Counted from the stretch's first letter, positions 7,644 through 16,852 are shown. The stretch: DNA of 64,000 bases from an uncultured Schlesneria sp. (GCA_903904835.1 CAIVEI010000022.1:27662-91661), one strand, 5' to 3'. Translations and numbers: made by a program. Notes: generated by a model from the letters alone, not told the origin.

Positions 7644-9674
7644 ATGTTCGTCAAGCGTTTGATCCCCGTTCGAATTCTGATTTGCTTAATCGGGATGTTT
7701 GCCGTTTGTTTATCACGAGTTGGTATCGCAGATGCGCAGACGACAACCACGGAAGCTCCAACAGATGTACCGGCAGCGCCGAACCTGGCATCGACTCAAG
7801 AAGCGATTGAGATGCGATACCGCCGGTTTGAGGGGACACTCGAACAACTGAGCGAATACCTTCGCAAGACCGATCCGGCACGGGCAGAATTGCTTTTGCG
7901 CGCCATTGGCAAAAGTAAGGAAGGTCGGATCTCTGACCAGTTCAAGCATTTGACGGATCTGCTGAAGAAAGACCAGCTTGGCGATGCTGTCGAGCGACAG
8001 GAGTTGGTTGTTACCGAACTTCAGTTATTGCTTGAACTGCTAATGAGTGAAGCTCGTAAGGATGATCTCGAACAAGAAAAGAAGCGAATTCAAGATTTGA
8101 TCAAGGATGTGAACAAGCTGATCGGCAAAGAAACCGACGCCAGAGCGAATACCGAACGTGGTGCCAATAGCGCCGAGCTTCAGAACCAGCAAAAGCAAGT
8201 CGCCGATTCTGCCAAGAAACTTGTCGAGAAAATCAAATCACAAGACGCTGCGAAAAAGGCAAGCAAGAACGAACAGGGAGCCGATTCTGACAAAAAGCCG
8301 GGAAAGTCCGACGATAAAGAATCGGGCGATAAAGAGTCTCAGTCTGGTGATAAAGATTCGGACAACAAGGATGGTGACGAGAAAGACGCTGACGAGAAGG
8401 ACTCCGAGAACAAGGATAAAAAGGAAGATGGGGAAGGCTCTCCATCGAAGGATAAGAACGGTCAGCCGAAAACAGACAAGGGAAAGCCTGGCGATAAAGC
8501 CGACTCTGAAAAACAATCAGGCGACGATAAAGAATCAAAGTCCGAAGAGGACAAGAACGATAAAAAAGAGGGTGATCAGGACGCGGGCGAAAACAAATCG
8601 AAGCCCGGTGAAAATGGAAAACCATCGGATTCCAAAGAAGGCAAGCCACAGGAAGGCAAACCAAAGCAGGGAAAACCGCAATCTGGTAAACCTCAGAAAG
8701 GGAAGCCTCAGCAGGGCAAGCCGCAGGAAGGAAAACCCCAGGAGGGAAAACCTCAAGAGGGACAGGAACAACAAGAAGGGCAAGAGCAGCAGGAATCACC
8801 TGAACAATCACCGCAAGAAGAGGATTCGTCTCAAAAGAAGCCTGAGAAGACTGCTGGACGTGAAGAGATCGAGCGAGCCAGGCAAGAGATGAATCGAGCC
8901 ATCGAAGAACTGAAAAAGAACAACAAGAAGAATGCTTCTGATAAGCAGGACAAGGCGATCGCCGAACTGATGAAGGCGAAAGAAAAGCTCGAAGAAATTC
9001 TGCGGCAGCTTCGCGAAGAGGAGCGAGAACTGGTGCTGGCTCAGCTTGAGGCCCGCTTCCGCGATATGCTGCAGAAGCAAGAGACCGTGAATAATGCCAC
9101 GATCGCGATTCATGCGGTTCCCGTCGACAAACGAACGGATCGGCACCGTAATCGCGCGGTCGAACTCGCTCGTAATGAAGATGAAATTTCGCTATTGGCT
9201 GCCAAGGCGCTGACGCTGTTGAAAGAAGAAGGATCGTCCGTCGCCTTCCCTGAGGCAGTCGAACAAATACACGAGGACATGCTGACGGTCTCCAGGCGGC
9301 TTGAACGCGTCGATGTTGCCGAGATCACTCAGAACATCGAACAAGATATCGTCGAAGGTTTGAAAGAAATCATCGAAGCTCTGCAAAAGGAACTTGAAAA
9401 GATCAAGGACAAGAAACAACAGCAGCAGCAGCAACAGCAACAAGAACAGCAACAACAAGAACAGCAGAAACAGTTGGTGAACAAGCTGGCCGAACTGAAA
9501 ATGCTTCGCTCGCTTCAGTACCGTGTGAACCGCCGAACGAAGCAGATCGGTCGGCTGGTTGAAGGCGAGCAAGCCATTGATCCTGATACCGTCAGTCAGC
9601 TCAAACAATTGTCGGACCGACAGTCAAAAGTGCAGCGAGCAACGTACGACTTGTCGACGGGTAAGAATCAATAA
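7644..9674 (+). CDS. Secreted Lys/Glu/Gln-rich coiled-coil protein
   Basis: 676 residues from the ATG at 7644, preceded by GGAGG at 7632-7636. A signal peptide (about residues 1-30) is followed by a helical N-terminal domain (about 45-170). Next comes a low-complexity region (about 190-400) built from DK/EK runs and then G-K-P-Q-x repeats. The C-terminal helical domain (about 420-670) is interrupted by a polyglutamine stretch. The highly charged middle suggests a flexible spacer between two coiled-coil domains. A similar layout is seen in the protein at 61696-63195. No enzymatic motif is visible and I do not recognise a named family. Location is probably periplasmic. Confidence 0.85.
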   Translation: MFVKRLIPVRILICLIGMFAVCLSRVGIADAQTTTTEAPTDVPAAPNLASTQEAIEMRYRRFEGTLEQLSEYLRKTDPARAELLLRAIGKSKEGRISDQFKHLTDLLKKDQLGDAVERQELVVTELQLLLELLMSEARKDDLEQEKKRIQDLIKDVNKLIGKETDARANTERGANSAELQNQQKQVADSAKKLVEKIKSQDAAKKASKNEQGADSDKKPGKSDDKESGDKESQSGDKDSDNKDGDEKDADEKDSENKDKKEDGEGSPSKDKNGQPKTDKGKPGDKADSEKQSGDDKESKSEEDKNDKKEGDQDAGENKSKPGENGKPSDSKEGKPQEGKPKQGKPQSGKPQKGKPQQGKPQEGKPQEGKPQEGQEQQEGQEQQESPEQSPQEEDSSQKKPEKTAGREEIERARQEMNRAIEELKKNNKKNASDKQDKAIAELMKAKEKLEEILRQLREEERELVLAQLEARFRDMLQKQETVNNATIAIHAVPVDKRTDRHRNRAVELARNEDEISLLAAKALTLLKEEGSSVAFPEAVEQIHEDMLTVSRRLERVDVAEITQNIEQDIVEGLKEIIEALQKELEKIKDKKQQQQQQQQQEQQQQEQQKQLVNKLAELKMLRSLQYRVNRRTKQIGRLVEGEQAIDPDTVSQLKQLSDRQSKVQRATYDLSTGKNQ

Positions 9675-9684
9675 ACCCAAACAG

Positions 9685-9726
9685 GAAAAAAGGCGATCCG
9701 GGCATTGGTTCAGCTCGAATCGCCTT
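9685..9726 (-). terminator. Rho-independent terminator for the gene at 9765-11036
   Basis: On the minus strand an 8-bp stem (AAGGCGAT / ATCGCCTT) with a loop of about 21 bases is followed by six T. It lies 39 bases past the stop codon of the UxaE-like gene. The same stem could weakly terminate the convergent plus-strand gene. Confidence 0.55.
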
Positions 9727-9764
9727 AAACAACCCTTAAACAACTTTGTTGCCGGAATTTGAGA

Positions 9765-11036
9765 TTACATCCCGGCTTTCAGCGCCTGTAAATGCCTGAC
9801 AAAATGTTCGCGCAGGATCTCGGTGTAGGTACCGACGTTCGCTGCAAGAAGGCTTTTTACCGCTGGGCCTAACGTGGGATCCGTTAGTGTTGATCCGAAT
9901 GTACAATGCAGAATCTGGCGGCCCTGATTCGTGAAACCTCGTCCTTGGGGAACGTCTTTCCAGCATTCCAGGTAGTGCCGTTCGAGTTCACCGATGTCAG
10001 AGCATTCGGCGGTGGTTGGAGCCGAGTTCAGGGTTGCCGAAACGTGATACGTTGCCTTGTCGGTGTTGTAACGTTCTCGGGCAAAGTCGATCAATCGGCG
10101 AAACAGTGCGGCGTCATGCCGAGCGACCACTCGCAACGCTTCGAGGTAGCTTGTTCCCGCCGTCTTGACGTGAAAACAGCCTCCGGTGGCTTTGGCCAAT
10201 GATCCATACATCGAGAGTTTGTCCGATCCCGAATGCAGGCTGAGCTTATACGGACCAAGCAGTTTGGCAATCGCTGCGTGATCGGCAAGCGAGCGGTCCA
10301 GCGCCGCCAGATCGCCCTTAAAATCAACACCCTTTTCAAAATCGCCGATGAAACGAGGAGCCAGGCTGACCAGCTTCATTCCTCGCGACAGGCACTGATC
10401 GGCGATGATGTAGTGCTCTGCCAGCGTCGTTGGCTGATCTGTTTCGTCGACGCTCAATTCAATCTCATGATCCCGGCCAGCGGCCGCTTGGACTGAACGA
10501 ATGTGGTCTGCCAGCGACACGGCCTGATTGATGGCTTTTCCATATTTTACCGCCGCTCGAAGACAGGCGGCTTCGGTAAGTTCGATCTTCGTTCCCGTCG
10601 ACAGAGTGATCTGTCGCCCGCGATAGGCGTTAATCCAGGGAACTTCTGACACGACACTATCAAATTTCTCTCGAGTCACTTGTTCGGAATAGTCATCCGC
10701 TTTTTGATCGACGTATCCTGAGGGATCAATCGTAAAAAACGTGAACCCAACCGCAGCAGTGACATCGACATCGGCGGGCGTTTTCAAATGGTCTGCATCC
10801 GCGCCGATGACGCCGGTCCAACCGCTTGCCTCGGCCCCATGAAGTGCATCGTTCATCACTTGAGCGGGGGTGCGTGATGTCCGCGTCATTTCTCGAATCG
10901 ACTGTTGCGGGAAAATCGGCGCCATCCCTGACCCTGCCTCGTGCATTGCTGCGACGTGTCCGGGCGTTGCCAATCCAATTCGATCTCCAAATCCAAAGCT
11001 GGGGGTCATTCCCAATGTTTTGCATTGTAATGTCAT
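9765..11036 (-). CDS. uxaE: Tagaturonate epimerase family protein (UxaE-like)
   Basis: 423 residues, full length for the UxaE family. UxaE was described in Thermotoga maritima as the enzyme interconverting D-tagaturonate and D-fructuronate in hexuronate breakdown. Recognisable family segments are the N-terminal SFGFGDRIGLATPGH, IELSVDETDQPTT, KLVSLAPRFIGDFEKG and LHSGSDKLSMYG, with conserved His and Asp residues that could bind metal. An AGAAGG lies about 12 bases before the ATG. The gene is divergent from an SDR oxidoreductase that could act on the same sugar acids. Substrate is inferred from family only. Confidence 0.8.
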   Translation of the reverse strand: MTLQCKTLGMTPSFGFGDRIGLATPGHVAAMHEAGSGMAPIFPQQSIREMTRTSRTPAQVMNDALHGAEASGWTGVIGADADHLKTPADVDVTAAVGFTFFTIDPSGYVDQKADDYSEQVTREKFDSVVSEVPWINAYRGRQITLSTGTKIELTEAACLRAAVKYGKAINQAVSLADHIRSVQAAAGRDHEIELSVDETDQPTTLAEHYIIADQCLSRGMKLVSLAPRFIGDFEKGVDFKGDLAALDRSLADHAAIAKLLGPYKLSLHSGSDKLSMYGSLAKATGGCFHVKTAGTSYLEALRVVARHDAALFRRLIDFARERYNTDKATYHVSATLNSAPTTAECSDIGELERHYLECWKDVPQGRGFTNQGRQILHCTFGSTLTDPTLGPAVKSLLAANVGTYTEILREHFVRHLQALKAGM

Positions 11037-11196
11037 GGTGTGATTTACCTTCTTGAAACTCGATTTCCACTCATCGGCATTTTATAGCGAACGGACCCGT
11101 CGTCTGTCGCGGGATGGAAATCGAGAAATGATCTGACGTGACAGGTTCACAGTCGTCTGATGCAACAACTAACAGAGGAAATGTTTGCGTTTCCGA

Positions 11197-11326
11197 GGAC
11201 GAACTGCTTTTGGAACAGAAAGTGGGTGCCACGGTCTTACCGTCTTCGGTCAGGCCGTGCTCTTCGGACGCGTTATCAAAACATCGAAGACACGGCCTGT
11301 CGAAGACTCCAAAACCGGGATACCCC
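11197..11326. repeat. Palindromic dispersed repeat, copy 2
   Basis: Second copy of the element at 7318-7456, in the same orientation, again in the gap between two divergently transcribed genes. The left end GGGTGCCACGGTCTTACC and the inner CACGGCCTGTCGAAGACTCC are preserved. The right end has drifted to AAAACCGGGATACCCC, so the terminal palindrome is partly decayed. The rest of 11037-11435 holds no gene. Confidence 0.75.
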
Positions 11327-11435
11327 AGGATTCACGCACTCGATCGACGTGTCCGCTTGTTTATCGACGTTGTTACAGTCAAAATCCCGCAATCAACAAT
11401 GGCTGTTTTCTTCTGTGTTACTTGGAAAGTGTGCA

Positions 11436-12224
11436 ATGGCTGCTGGCGACTATTTAAGTGAAATGTTTGGCCTCAACGGACTGACTGCGGTTGTGATTGG
11501 GGGAACCGGGACACTCGGTGGTGCGTTCTGCGATGCACTTGCGGCGGCGGGTGCTCATGTTCTTGTCGTGGGTCGCAATGACGAACACGGTCACGAGCGG
11601 GTCCGATTAATCAGCGAGCGTGGCGGGTCGGCCGAATACTTTCCTTGTGATGCGACTCGACACGACGATCTGAATACTCTGGTTTCGCACCTGAAGACGA
11701 GCGGGCGCGAAGTCAACGTCCTCGTGAACGGTGCAGGTGTCAACTCTCCGACTCCGTTTCTTGACATTAGCGAAGAGGAATGGGAACGGATCTTAAACGT
11801 CAATCTTCGCGGCGTCCGACTGGCATGTCAGGTCTTAGGGAAGGACATGCTCGAACGAGGGACCAAAGGATCGATCATCAATATCGCGTCGGTGAGTGCT
11901 GGTCCGCCACTGTCGCGAGTGTTTACCTATTCCCTGACGAAAGCCGCGGTACTGAGTCTAACACAGAACCTGGCTCGCGAATGGGCAACGAAAGGAATTC
12001 GCGTCAACGCCCTGTCACCTGGTTTCTTTCCCGCCGAACAGAACAAGAAGGTACTGACACCCGACCGAGTCGAAAACATCATGCGTCACACGCCGATGGC
12101 TCGATTCGGCTCGCCGGAAGAACTTGCCGGGGCCCTTCTGTTACTGGCTTCGCCCAAAGCCGGCAGTTTTCTGACCGGACACAACCTGCTGGTTGATGGC
12201 GGATTTACTGCGATGACAATTTAA
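11436..12224 (+). CDS. SDR family NAD(P)-dependent oxidoreductase
   Basis: 262 residues from the ATG at 11436 (GGAAAG about 8 bases upstream). The longer frame back to 11160 runs through the palindromic repeat and is not credible. Classical short-chain dehydrogenase features: a nucleotide-binding GGTGTLGG loop (residues about 20-27), N-G-A-G at the end of beta-4, the catalytic Ser in IASVSAG, and Y-x-x-x-K in YSLTK, with LVDGGFTAM at the C-terminus. Divergence from the UxaE-like gene makes a hexuronate/aldonate role, such as fructuronate reduction, plausible but unproven. A ThuA-like gene follows after 103 bases. Confidence 0.85.
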   Translation: MAAGDYLSEMFGLNGLTAVVIGGTGTLGGAFCDALAAAGAHVLVVGRNDEHGHERVRLISERGGSAEYFPCDATRHDDLNTLVSHLKTSGREVNVLVNGAGVNSPTPFLDISEEEWERILNVNLRGVRLACQVLGKDMLERGTKGSIINIASVSAGPPLSRVFTYSLTKAAVLSLTQNLAREWATKGIRVNALSPGFFPAEQNKKVLTPDRVENIMRHTPMARFGSPEELAGALLLLASPKAGSFLTGHNLLVDGGFTAMTI

Positions 12225-12327
12225 GCGTATTTGTTGACCAAACCAAAATCCTCGCTCGCGCGTCGGGCTAATGAATAATCCACACTAAAACCATGCTCGT
12301 GAACCACAACTTGAAGAAAGAGACAAC

Positions 12328-13371
12328 GTGCTGAACATTTCCATGCTGAAACGAGTTTTTTTGTTGGCAACGACAGTCGGAGTGATTGTCACCTCGATCG
12401 GCACGACGAATGTCGTGGCAGAGGATCTCTGGATTTCGTTCGCTGGCGGCGACGGACCAGGTCATGGCAAGCGTGTTGTGCTTGTTGGTGGTGATGAAGA
12501 ATACCGTTCGGAAGAATGTCTGCCACAGCTGGCGAAGATCCTTTCTAAATCTCATGGGTTTCAATGCACGGTCGTATTCGCCATCGATCCGGCAACTGGC
12601 GACATCAATCCGGACGTGAACAACAATATTCCCGGACTTGAAGCCCTGAAGACCGCCGACTTGATGATCATCGCGACGCGGTTTCGCAATCTGCCAGACG
12701 ATCAGATGCAACATGTCGTCGATTATGTCGAATCGGGCCGTCCGGTGATCGGAATGAGGACCGCGACGCACGCGTTCAATATCCCTGGCGGAAAAAAATT
12801 CTCGAAATACTCGTGGAATACTGACGACAAAACCTATCCCCAAGGGTTCGGTCGTCAGGTTCTGGGCGAGACATGGATCAGCCATCATGGCAATCATGGA
12901 TCTCAAAGCACACGTGGAATTTTCGCCAAAGGACAGGAATCGAATCCGATCCTACGGGGAATCGAAGATGGTTCGATCTGGGGACCGACGGACGTTTACG
13001 GCGTACGGCTTCCATTGCCAGGTGATAGCACACCTCTTGTACTTGGTCAGGTTGTTCAAGGGATGAAACCGAATGATCCAGCGGTTGACGGGGATAAGAA
13101 CAATCCGATGATGCCTGTCGCCTGGACCAAAAGCTACACAAGTAGTTCCGGAAAGATGGCACGCGTCTTTACGACGACGATGGGTTCATCTACCGATCTC
13201 GAAAACGAAGGTGTCCGTCGGATGCTGGTCAACGCGACGCTGTGGAGCGTCGGTTTGGAAGACAAAATCACCGACAAGCTGAATGTCAGCATCATCGGTG
13301 ACTATAAGCCATCCCCATTCAAATTTGGCGGATACGTCAAAGGCAAAAAGCCTGCTGACTACGCCAAATGA
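12328..13371 (+). CDS. ThuA-like domain protein, secreted
   Basis: 347 residues from a GTG at 12328 (GAAAGAG about 7 bases upstream); an ATG at 12343 would shorten it by five. The N-terminal hydrophobic segment up to about residue 32 looks like a signal peptide. The rest has the ThuA/glutamine-amidotransferase-like fold seen in planctomycete trehalose-utilisation-like proteins: VVLVGGDEEYRSEE near the start, the segment ADLMIIATRFRNLPDDQ, then PVIGMRTATHAF and a WISHHGNHG loop. ThuA relatives are implicated in disaccharide metabolism, but no catalytic activity can be assigned from sequence. It may be cotranscribed with the SDR gene upstream. Confidence 0.8.
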   Translation: MLNISMLKRVFLLATTVGVIVTSIGTTNVVAEDLWISFAGGDGPGHGKRVVLVGGDEEYRSEECLPQLAKILSKSHGFQCTVVFAIDPATGDINPDVNNNIPGLEALKTADLMIIATRFRNLPDDQMQHVVDYVESGRPVIGMRTATHAFNIPGGKKFSKYSWNTDDKTYPQGFGRQVLGETWISHHGNHGSQSTRGIFAKGQESNPILRGIEDGSIWGPTDVYGVRLPLPGDSTPLVLGQVVQGMKPNDPAVDGDKNNPMMPVAWTKSYTSSSGKMARVFTTTMGSSTDLENEGVRRMLVNATLWSVGLEDKITDKLNVSIIGDYKPSPFKFGGYVKGKKPADYAK

Positions 13372-13514
13372 TTTTTGACGCTCGCGACGGAGAATGAGGC
13401 ATTGATCGAAGGCCGTACTCCGCGGGATTGGGCGCAATGACTTTTGAACTCACGAATGCCTTGCAAGAAGCATAAATCTTCATTCCAGACTGCGAGCGGA
13501 ATCGTTCTTATGTT

Positions 13515-15629
13515 TCACGAAGTGGCCTTGGCGTATCGTGCTAGGGCCATCAGCGGGAAGTACAGCGCGTAATAGTGATACTTCAGATAGAAGACTCGGG
13601 GGAATCCGGTCCCGGTGAATTCCGTTTCATGCCATGTTCCGTCGGGTTGCTGAGTGGAGAGGAGATAATCAACCCCGCGTTGAGCGGCGGCGGAATCGGC
13701 TTCTCCAGCGGCGATCAGGCCAAGTAATGCCCACGCCGTTTGCGATGCGGTCGGGACCCCTGTGCCTCGCAGAGAGGGGTCGTCGTAGCTGTTGGCGGTC
13801 TCGCCCCAGCCACCGCACTCTTGCTGATGGCTCTTCAGCCATTCCACGGCTCGGCGAAGTCGTGGTTCGTCCGTCGGGATTCCGTTTGCGACCAGGCCGA
13901 CGATGACCTGCCAGGTCCCGTAAATGTAATTGACCCCCCAACGACCGTACCAGCAAGAATCGGGCTGCTGGTCTTTCCAGATGAAATTGAGAGCACGTCT
14001 GTGGATGTCGCTGTCAGGTCGAATTCCCAAACCGGCGAAGCTTTCAAGGACCCGTGCGGTGATATCTGACGTGCTCGGGTCGATCATGGCATTATGATCG
14101 GCAAAAGGGACTTTTGTCAGGACTTCACGTGTGTTGTCCGCGTCAAACGCACCCCAGCCGCCGTCCTTGCTTTGCATCGCTTTCAACCAACGGATGCCCC
14201 GTCGCATGGCACTGACAAGTGGTGCCGCAGCCTCTAATTCTGCAATCGCCTGTTCTGCCCTGGCAGAGCGACCACTGAACACGACTGGGCCCTTAGGGTC
14301 TTGAAGTGGTTTGTCGTCGAAGATTTCCATCGTCCAATCGGCCCCGAGTCCTTCCGGAAGACATTTTCCGAATGCGATCAGGATCATGCACGTGTCGTCG
14401 ACGTCTGGATAAAACTCGTTATTGAATTCGAAGTACCAGCCTCCTGGTTCCAACTCGGGGTGTCTGCGTGACCAGTCCCCTTTTTCCTTGACCTCTTTCG
14501 ACAGAATCCAGTTGAGCGACCTGCGAATCGCCGGGTCATGACGAGAGACCCCCGCATCGCGAAGAGCGATCGTCGCGATGGCCGTGTCCCATACTGGTGA
14601 CAGGCAGGGTTGCAGACGCACTTTAGCGACGCCGTTCGAATCCACGTCGCGGATCACAAGCTTTTCGAGTTCATTAAATTGCGACAGGATGACGGGCGAA
14701 TCGTCTTTGTAGCCGAGACATCGAAGGCCGATCAGTGTCCAGACGATGGGCGGAAAGATTGCGCCAAGACCATCGCTCTTTTCGAGTCGCTGCAAAATCC
14801 ACTGTTCGCACAGTTTGATCGACCGCTGGCGTAACGGTTTAATTCCGAGCCTCTCGCCCAGCTTGATCGTGCGGTCCACCTGCTGAAAGAACTTTGTCCA
14901 GTTCACCCAGCCGCGAGCCGGTCCTTCATGGTTCACTCCACCGATCGTGCTCGGTAAGGTCCGTTCTGGTGACGCATAGAGCTCATCGATCTGGTGTTCG
15001 GGTGGAAGAGTCGTTTTCGGCTGGCAGGCCCACAGCAGACTTAAAGGCACAATGATGGTCCGGGACCAGGCGGACATCTCGTAAATATTGAACGGAGCCC
15101 ACAGCGGCAGCAAGATCATTTCGGGCGGGACTGCAGGACACAGGCTGTACGGAATGAGCCCCAGCATTGCGAGATAATAACGAGTGAAGCTGTTGACCTT
15201 TTCGACTCCCCCCGCGCGGACGATCGCGTCACGGGCCCTGATCATGTAATCCGCTTTTGGGTCGTGGCCCGTGATTTTGAGAGCCAGATAGGCTTTGACT
15301 GAACCGCTGACTTCGAGCGGACCGCCGGGAAACATGGCCCAGCCACCGTGATCACACTGGTGGTCGAGCATGTAGGCCGCAGCTTCTCGAGCACGCACGC
15401 TTTGTCCCTGCCCGAGAAATGCCAAAAGCAGGATGTATTCAGATTCAAGGATTGTGTCTCCCTGCAGTTCCGCACACCAATAACCGTCAGCGTGCTGGAG
15501 ACTCAACAAACGATCGCGTGTTCGTTCGATTCCTTGCTTCAGGCGAGCTTCCGTCGCCGAGTTCGAAGCCTGCAGCTCCTTCGCTGCATCCAGTCCATGG
15601 TTTCCGAAACTCAATTGCCCAGAACTCAT
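13515..15629 (-). CDS. shc: Squalene-hopene cyclase
   Basis: 704 residues from the ATG at 15629, preceded by GGAAGGA about 9 bases upstream; the frame continues to 15716 but without family sequence. The enzyme cyclises squalene to hopene/hopanol at the membrane. The catalytic acid motif DXDD is present as DVDD (about residues 409-412). Several QW repeats can be read, such as QHADGYWCAE, QSKDGGWGAFD, QQECGGWGE and QQPDGTWHE. Length is at the upper end of the family range. No other hopanoid gene (hpnC/D/E) is adjacent, so the pathway must be completed elsewhere. Divergent from the H1-like gene. Confidence 0.95.
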   Translation of the reverse strand: MSSGQLSFGNHGLDAAKELQASNSATEARLKQGIERTRDRLLSLQHADGYWCAELQGDTILESEYILLLAFLGQGQSVRAREAAAYMLDHQCDHGGWAMFPGGPLEVSGSVKAYLALKITGHDPKADYMIRARDAIVRAGGVEKVNSFTRYYLAMLGLIPYSLCPAVPPEMILLPLWAPFNIYEMSAWSRTIIVPLSLLWACQPKTTLPPEHQIDELYASPERTLPSTIGGVNHEGPARGWVNWTKFFQQVDRTIKLGERLGIKPLRQRSIKLCEQWILQRLEKSDGLGAIFPPIVWTLIGLRCLGYKDDSPVILSQFNELEKLVIRDVDSNGVAKVRLQPCLSPVWDTAIATIALRDAGVSRHDPAIRRSLNWILSKEVKEKGDWSRRHPELEPGGWYFEFNNEFYPDVDDTCMILIAFGKCLPEGLGADWTMEIFDDKPLQDPKGPVVFSGRSARAEQAIAELEAAAPLVSAMRRGIRWLKAMQSKDGGWGAFDADNTREVLTKVPFADHNAMIDPSTSDITARVLESFAGLGIRPDSDIHRRALNFIWKDQQPDSCWYGRWGVNYIYGTWQVIVGLVANGIPTDEPRLRRAVEWLKSHQQECGGWGETANSYDDPSLRGTGVPTASQTAWALLGLIAAGEADSAAAQRGVDYLLSTQQPDGTWHETEFTGTGFPRVFYLKYHYYALYFPLMALARYAKATS

Positions 15630-16361
15630 ATCGAGTCTTCCTTCCACAACAGTCTTCGAGGTAACGAATGAAGAATCGGATCTTATTCGGGAGTCTCTTC
15701 GGCTGACAACTGTCATTCAGGTGCCGATCGCTTCGGAAGTTCGTACTTGTTCCAACCCAGCTGCTTATCGATCATTTTTTTGATATCGATCATCGAACGA
15801 AGTCGACGCGAAATGCCATGTTGGTGGCCATTGCGCGGCTGTTGTAATTGATCAGTTTAAACGGCTTAACACATTGCAAAACAGCCTGTTTTTTCGATTG
15901 TTTTCACGCGATCATTGTTTATGACATCAGTAATAAAAATGCAATCGAATGATGTTATGACAAGTGTCATTAAAGTGGCGTTTTCACACCTTGTGAGGAA
16001 TGCTTGATGAGACGTGAATGTGCGAAGACGCTTCCACTCGCTCTCTGCAAACTTTGAAAAAACAGTGAAAATCTCTGCTCTAATCGGCAGAAATGGCTTG
16101 AACTAAAAAACGAAATACGTAGGATGACGCCCAGTTCGATGTCAGCACTCGTTATGACATCACTGTCAAGTCACACCAGCATGTCGCTGCCGCGACAATC
16201 TGATGTGGACAGTGACGATGACGAGCCTGAGTCGCGACTTGTCAAGGTTGACAGGTCGAACGGATTCGATGTGGATGATTGGTCTTTACCGAACTGCTTA
16301 GCCCGGTGCGTCAGCGGTCGAGACAGGTCACTCACGGGTCTCTTGGAAAGAGGACTTGAAA
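15630..16361. other. Long divergent intergenic region
   Basis: No convincing gene in 732 bases. The middle (15880-15990) is AT-rich and contains a near-perfect inverted repeat ATGACA-AG-TGTCAT at 15957-15970 plus a related ATGACATCAG at 15921. These could be a regulator site for the squalene-hopene cyclase gene or the H1-like gene. A reading frame at 16124-16534 crosses the H1-like gene in another phase and is rejected. Confidence 0.4.
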
Positions 16362-16493
16362 ATGGCGAAGAAGAAAGCAGCAGCTGCAGCTCCAGCAAAG
16401 AAGGCCGCCCCAGCAAAGAAGGCTGCCGCCGCTCCAGCAAAGAAGGCCGCCGCGAAGAAGGCACCAGCCAAGAAGGCTGCAAAGAAGGCCTAA
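16362..16493 (+). CDS. Small Ala/Lys-rich histone H1-like protein
   Basis: 43 residues made almost only of Ala, Lys and Pro, in repeats of the A-P-A-K-K-A-A type. An AGAGGA lies about 9 bases before the ATG. The gene stands alone and is followed by a strong terminator. Eukaryotic H1 C-terminal tails and bacterial H1-like proteins (Hc1/Hc2, AlgP, BpH1 families) share this composition and bind DNA without sequence preference. A role in condensing the nucleoid, which is compact in planctomycetes, is inferred. At 43 residues it is essentially a bare tail with no globular domain. The codons are themselves repetitive (GCA AAG AAG GC), so copy number could vary by slippage. Confidence 0.75.
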   Translation: MAKKKAAAAAPAKKAAPAKKAAAAPAKKAAAKKAPAKKAAKKA

Positions 16494-16581
16494 GCATTAG
16501 GGCTTTCTGTTGCCTTGGCTTCGGTTCACCCTGAAGCCAACCTGTATTGCTTCTGCAATATCAGTACTACAACAAGCAAGA

Positions 16582-16612
16582 GGGGGTTGGATTTCCAGCC
16601 CCCCCTTTTTTT
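16582..16612 (+). terminator. Rho-independent terminator of the H1-like gene
   Basis: A 9-bp stem (GGGGGTTGG / CCAGCCCCC, one G-T pair) with a 4-base loop, followed by seven T, about 90 bases after the stop codon. The next 240 bases before recG hold nothing I can identify. Confidence 0.85.
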
Positions 16613-16852
16613 GTACCCTCTCTTTTTTCGATCACGCTGGTGGGTTGAGACTCCCCAGACGGACTGGTTCGATTACCGCATTTGACGGTTTTGGCACAAG
16701 TCTCTTCGCCTGATCAAAAAGATTACCCCGTGTTTGAAGCGATGATGTATCGGCGAATCGCTCAACAACTTCTGGCTGGCAGAAACTGGTCGTGATCGAC
16801 ATTATTTTGCGGAAAGCCCGTTCTGGTCGTCTTTCTTCAGCCTGCGAGATTC

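Noticed and set aside
8640..8770. CRISPR-like periodic DNA (G-K-P-Q repeats)
   Set aside because: Periodicity follows codons of a protein repeat; there are no spacers of even length and no cas genes.
8158..8892. Frame of 244 residues inside the coiled-coil protein gene, and antisense frames at 8233-8811
   Set aside because: Shadows of the low-complexity repeats; composition is biased by the repeat codons and there is no start context.
16124..16534. 136-residue plus-strand frame spanning the H1-like region
   Set aside because: It crosses the H1-like gene in a different phase. Its Ser/Gly-rich end is the shadow of AAG/GCC repeats, and the in-phase gene at 16362 has an SD and terminator.
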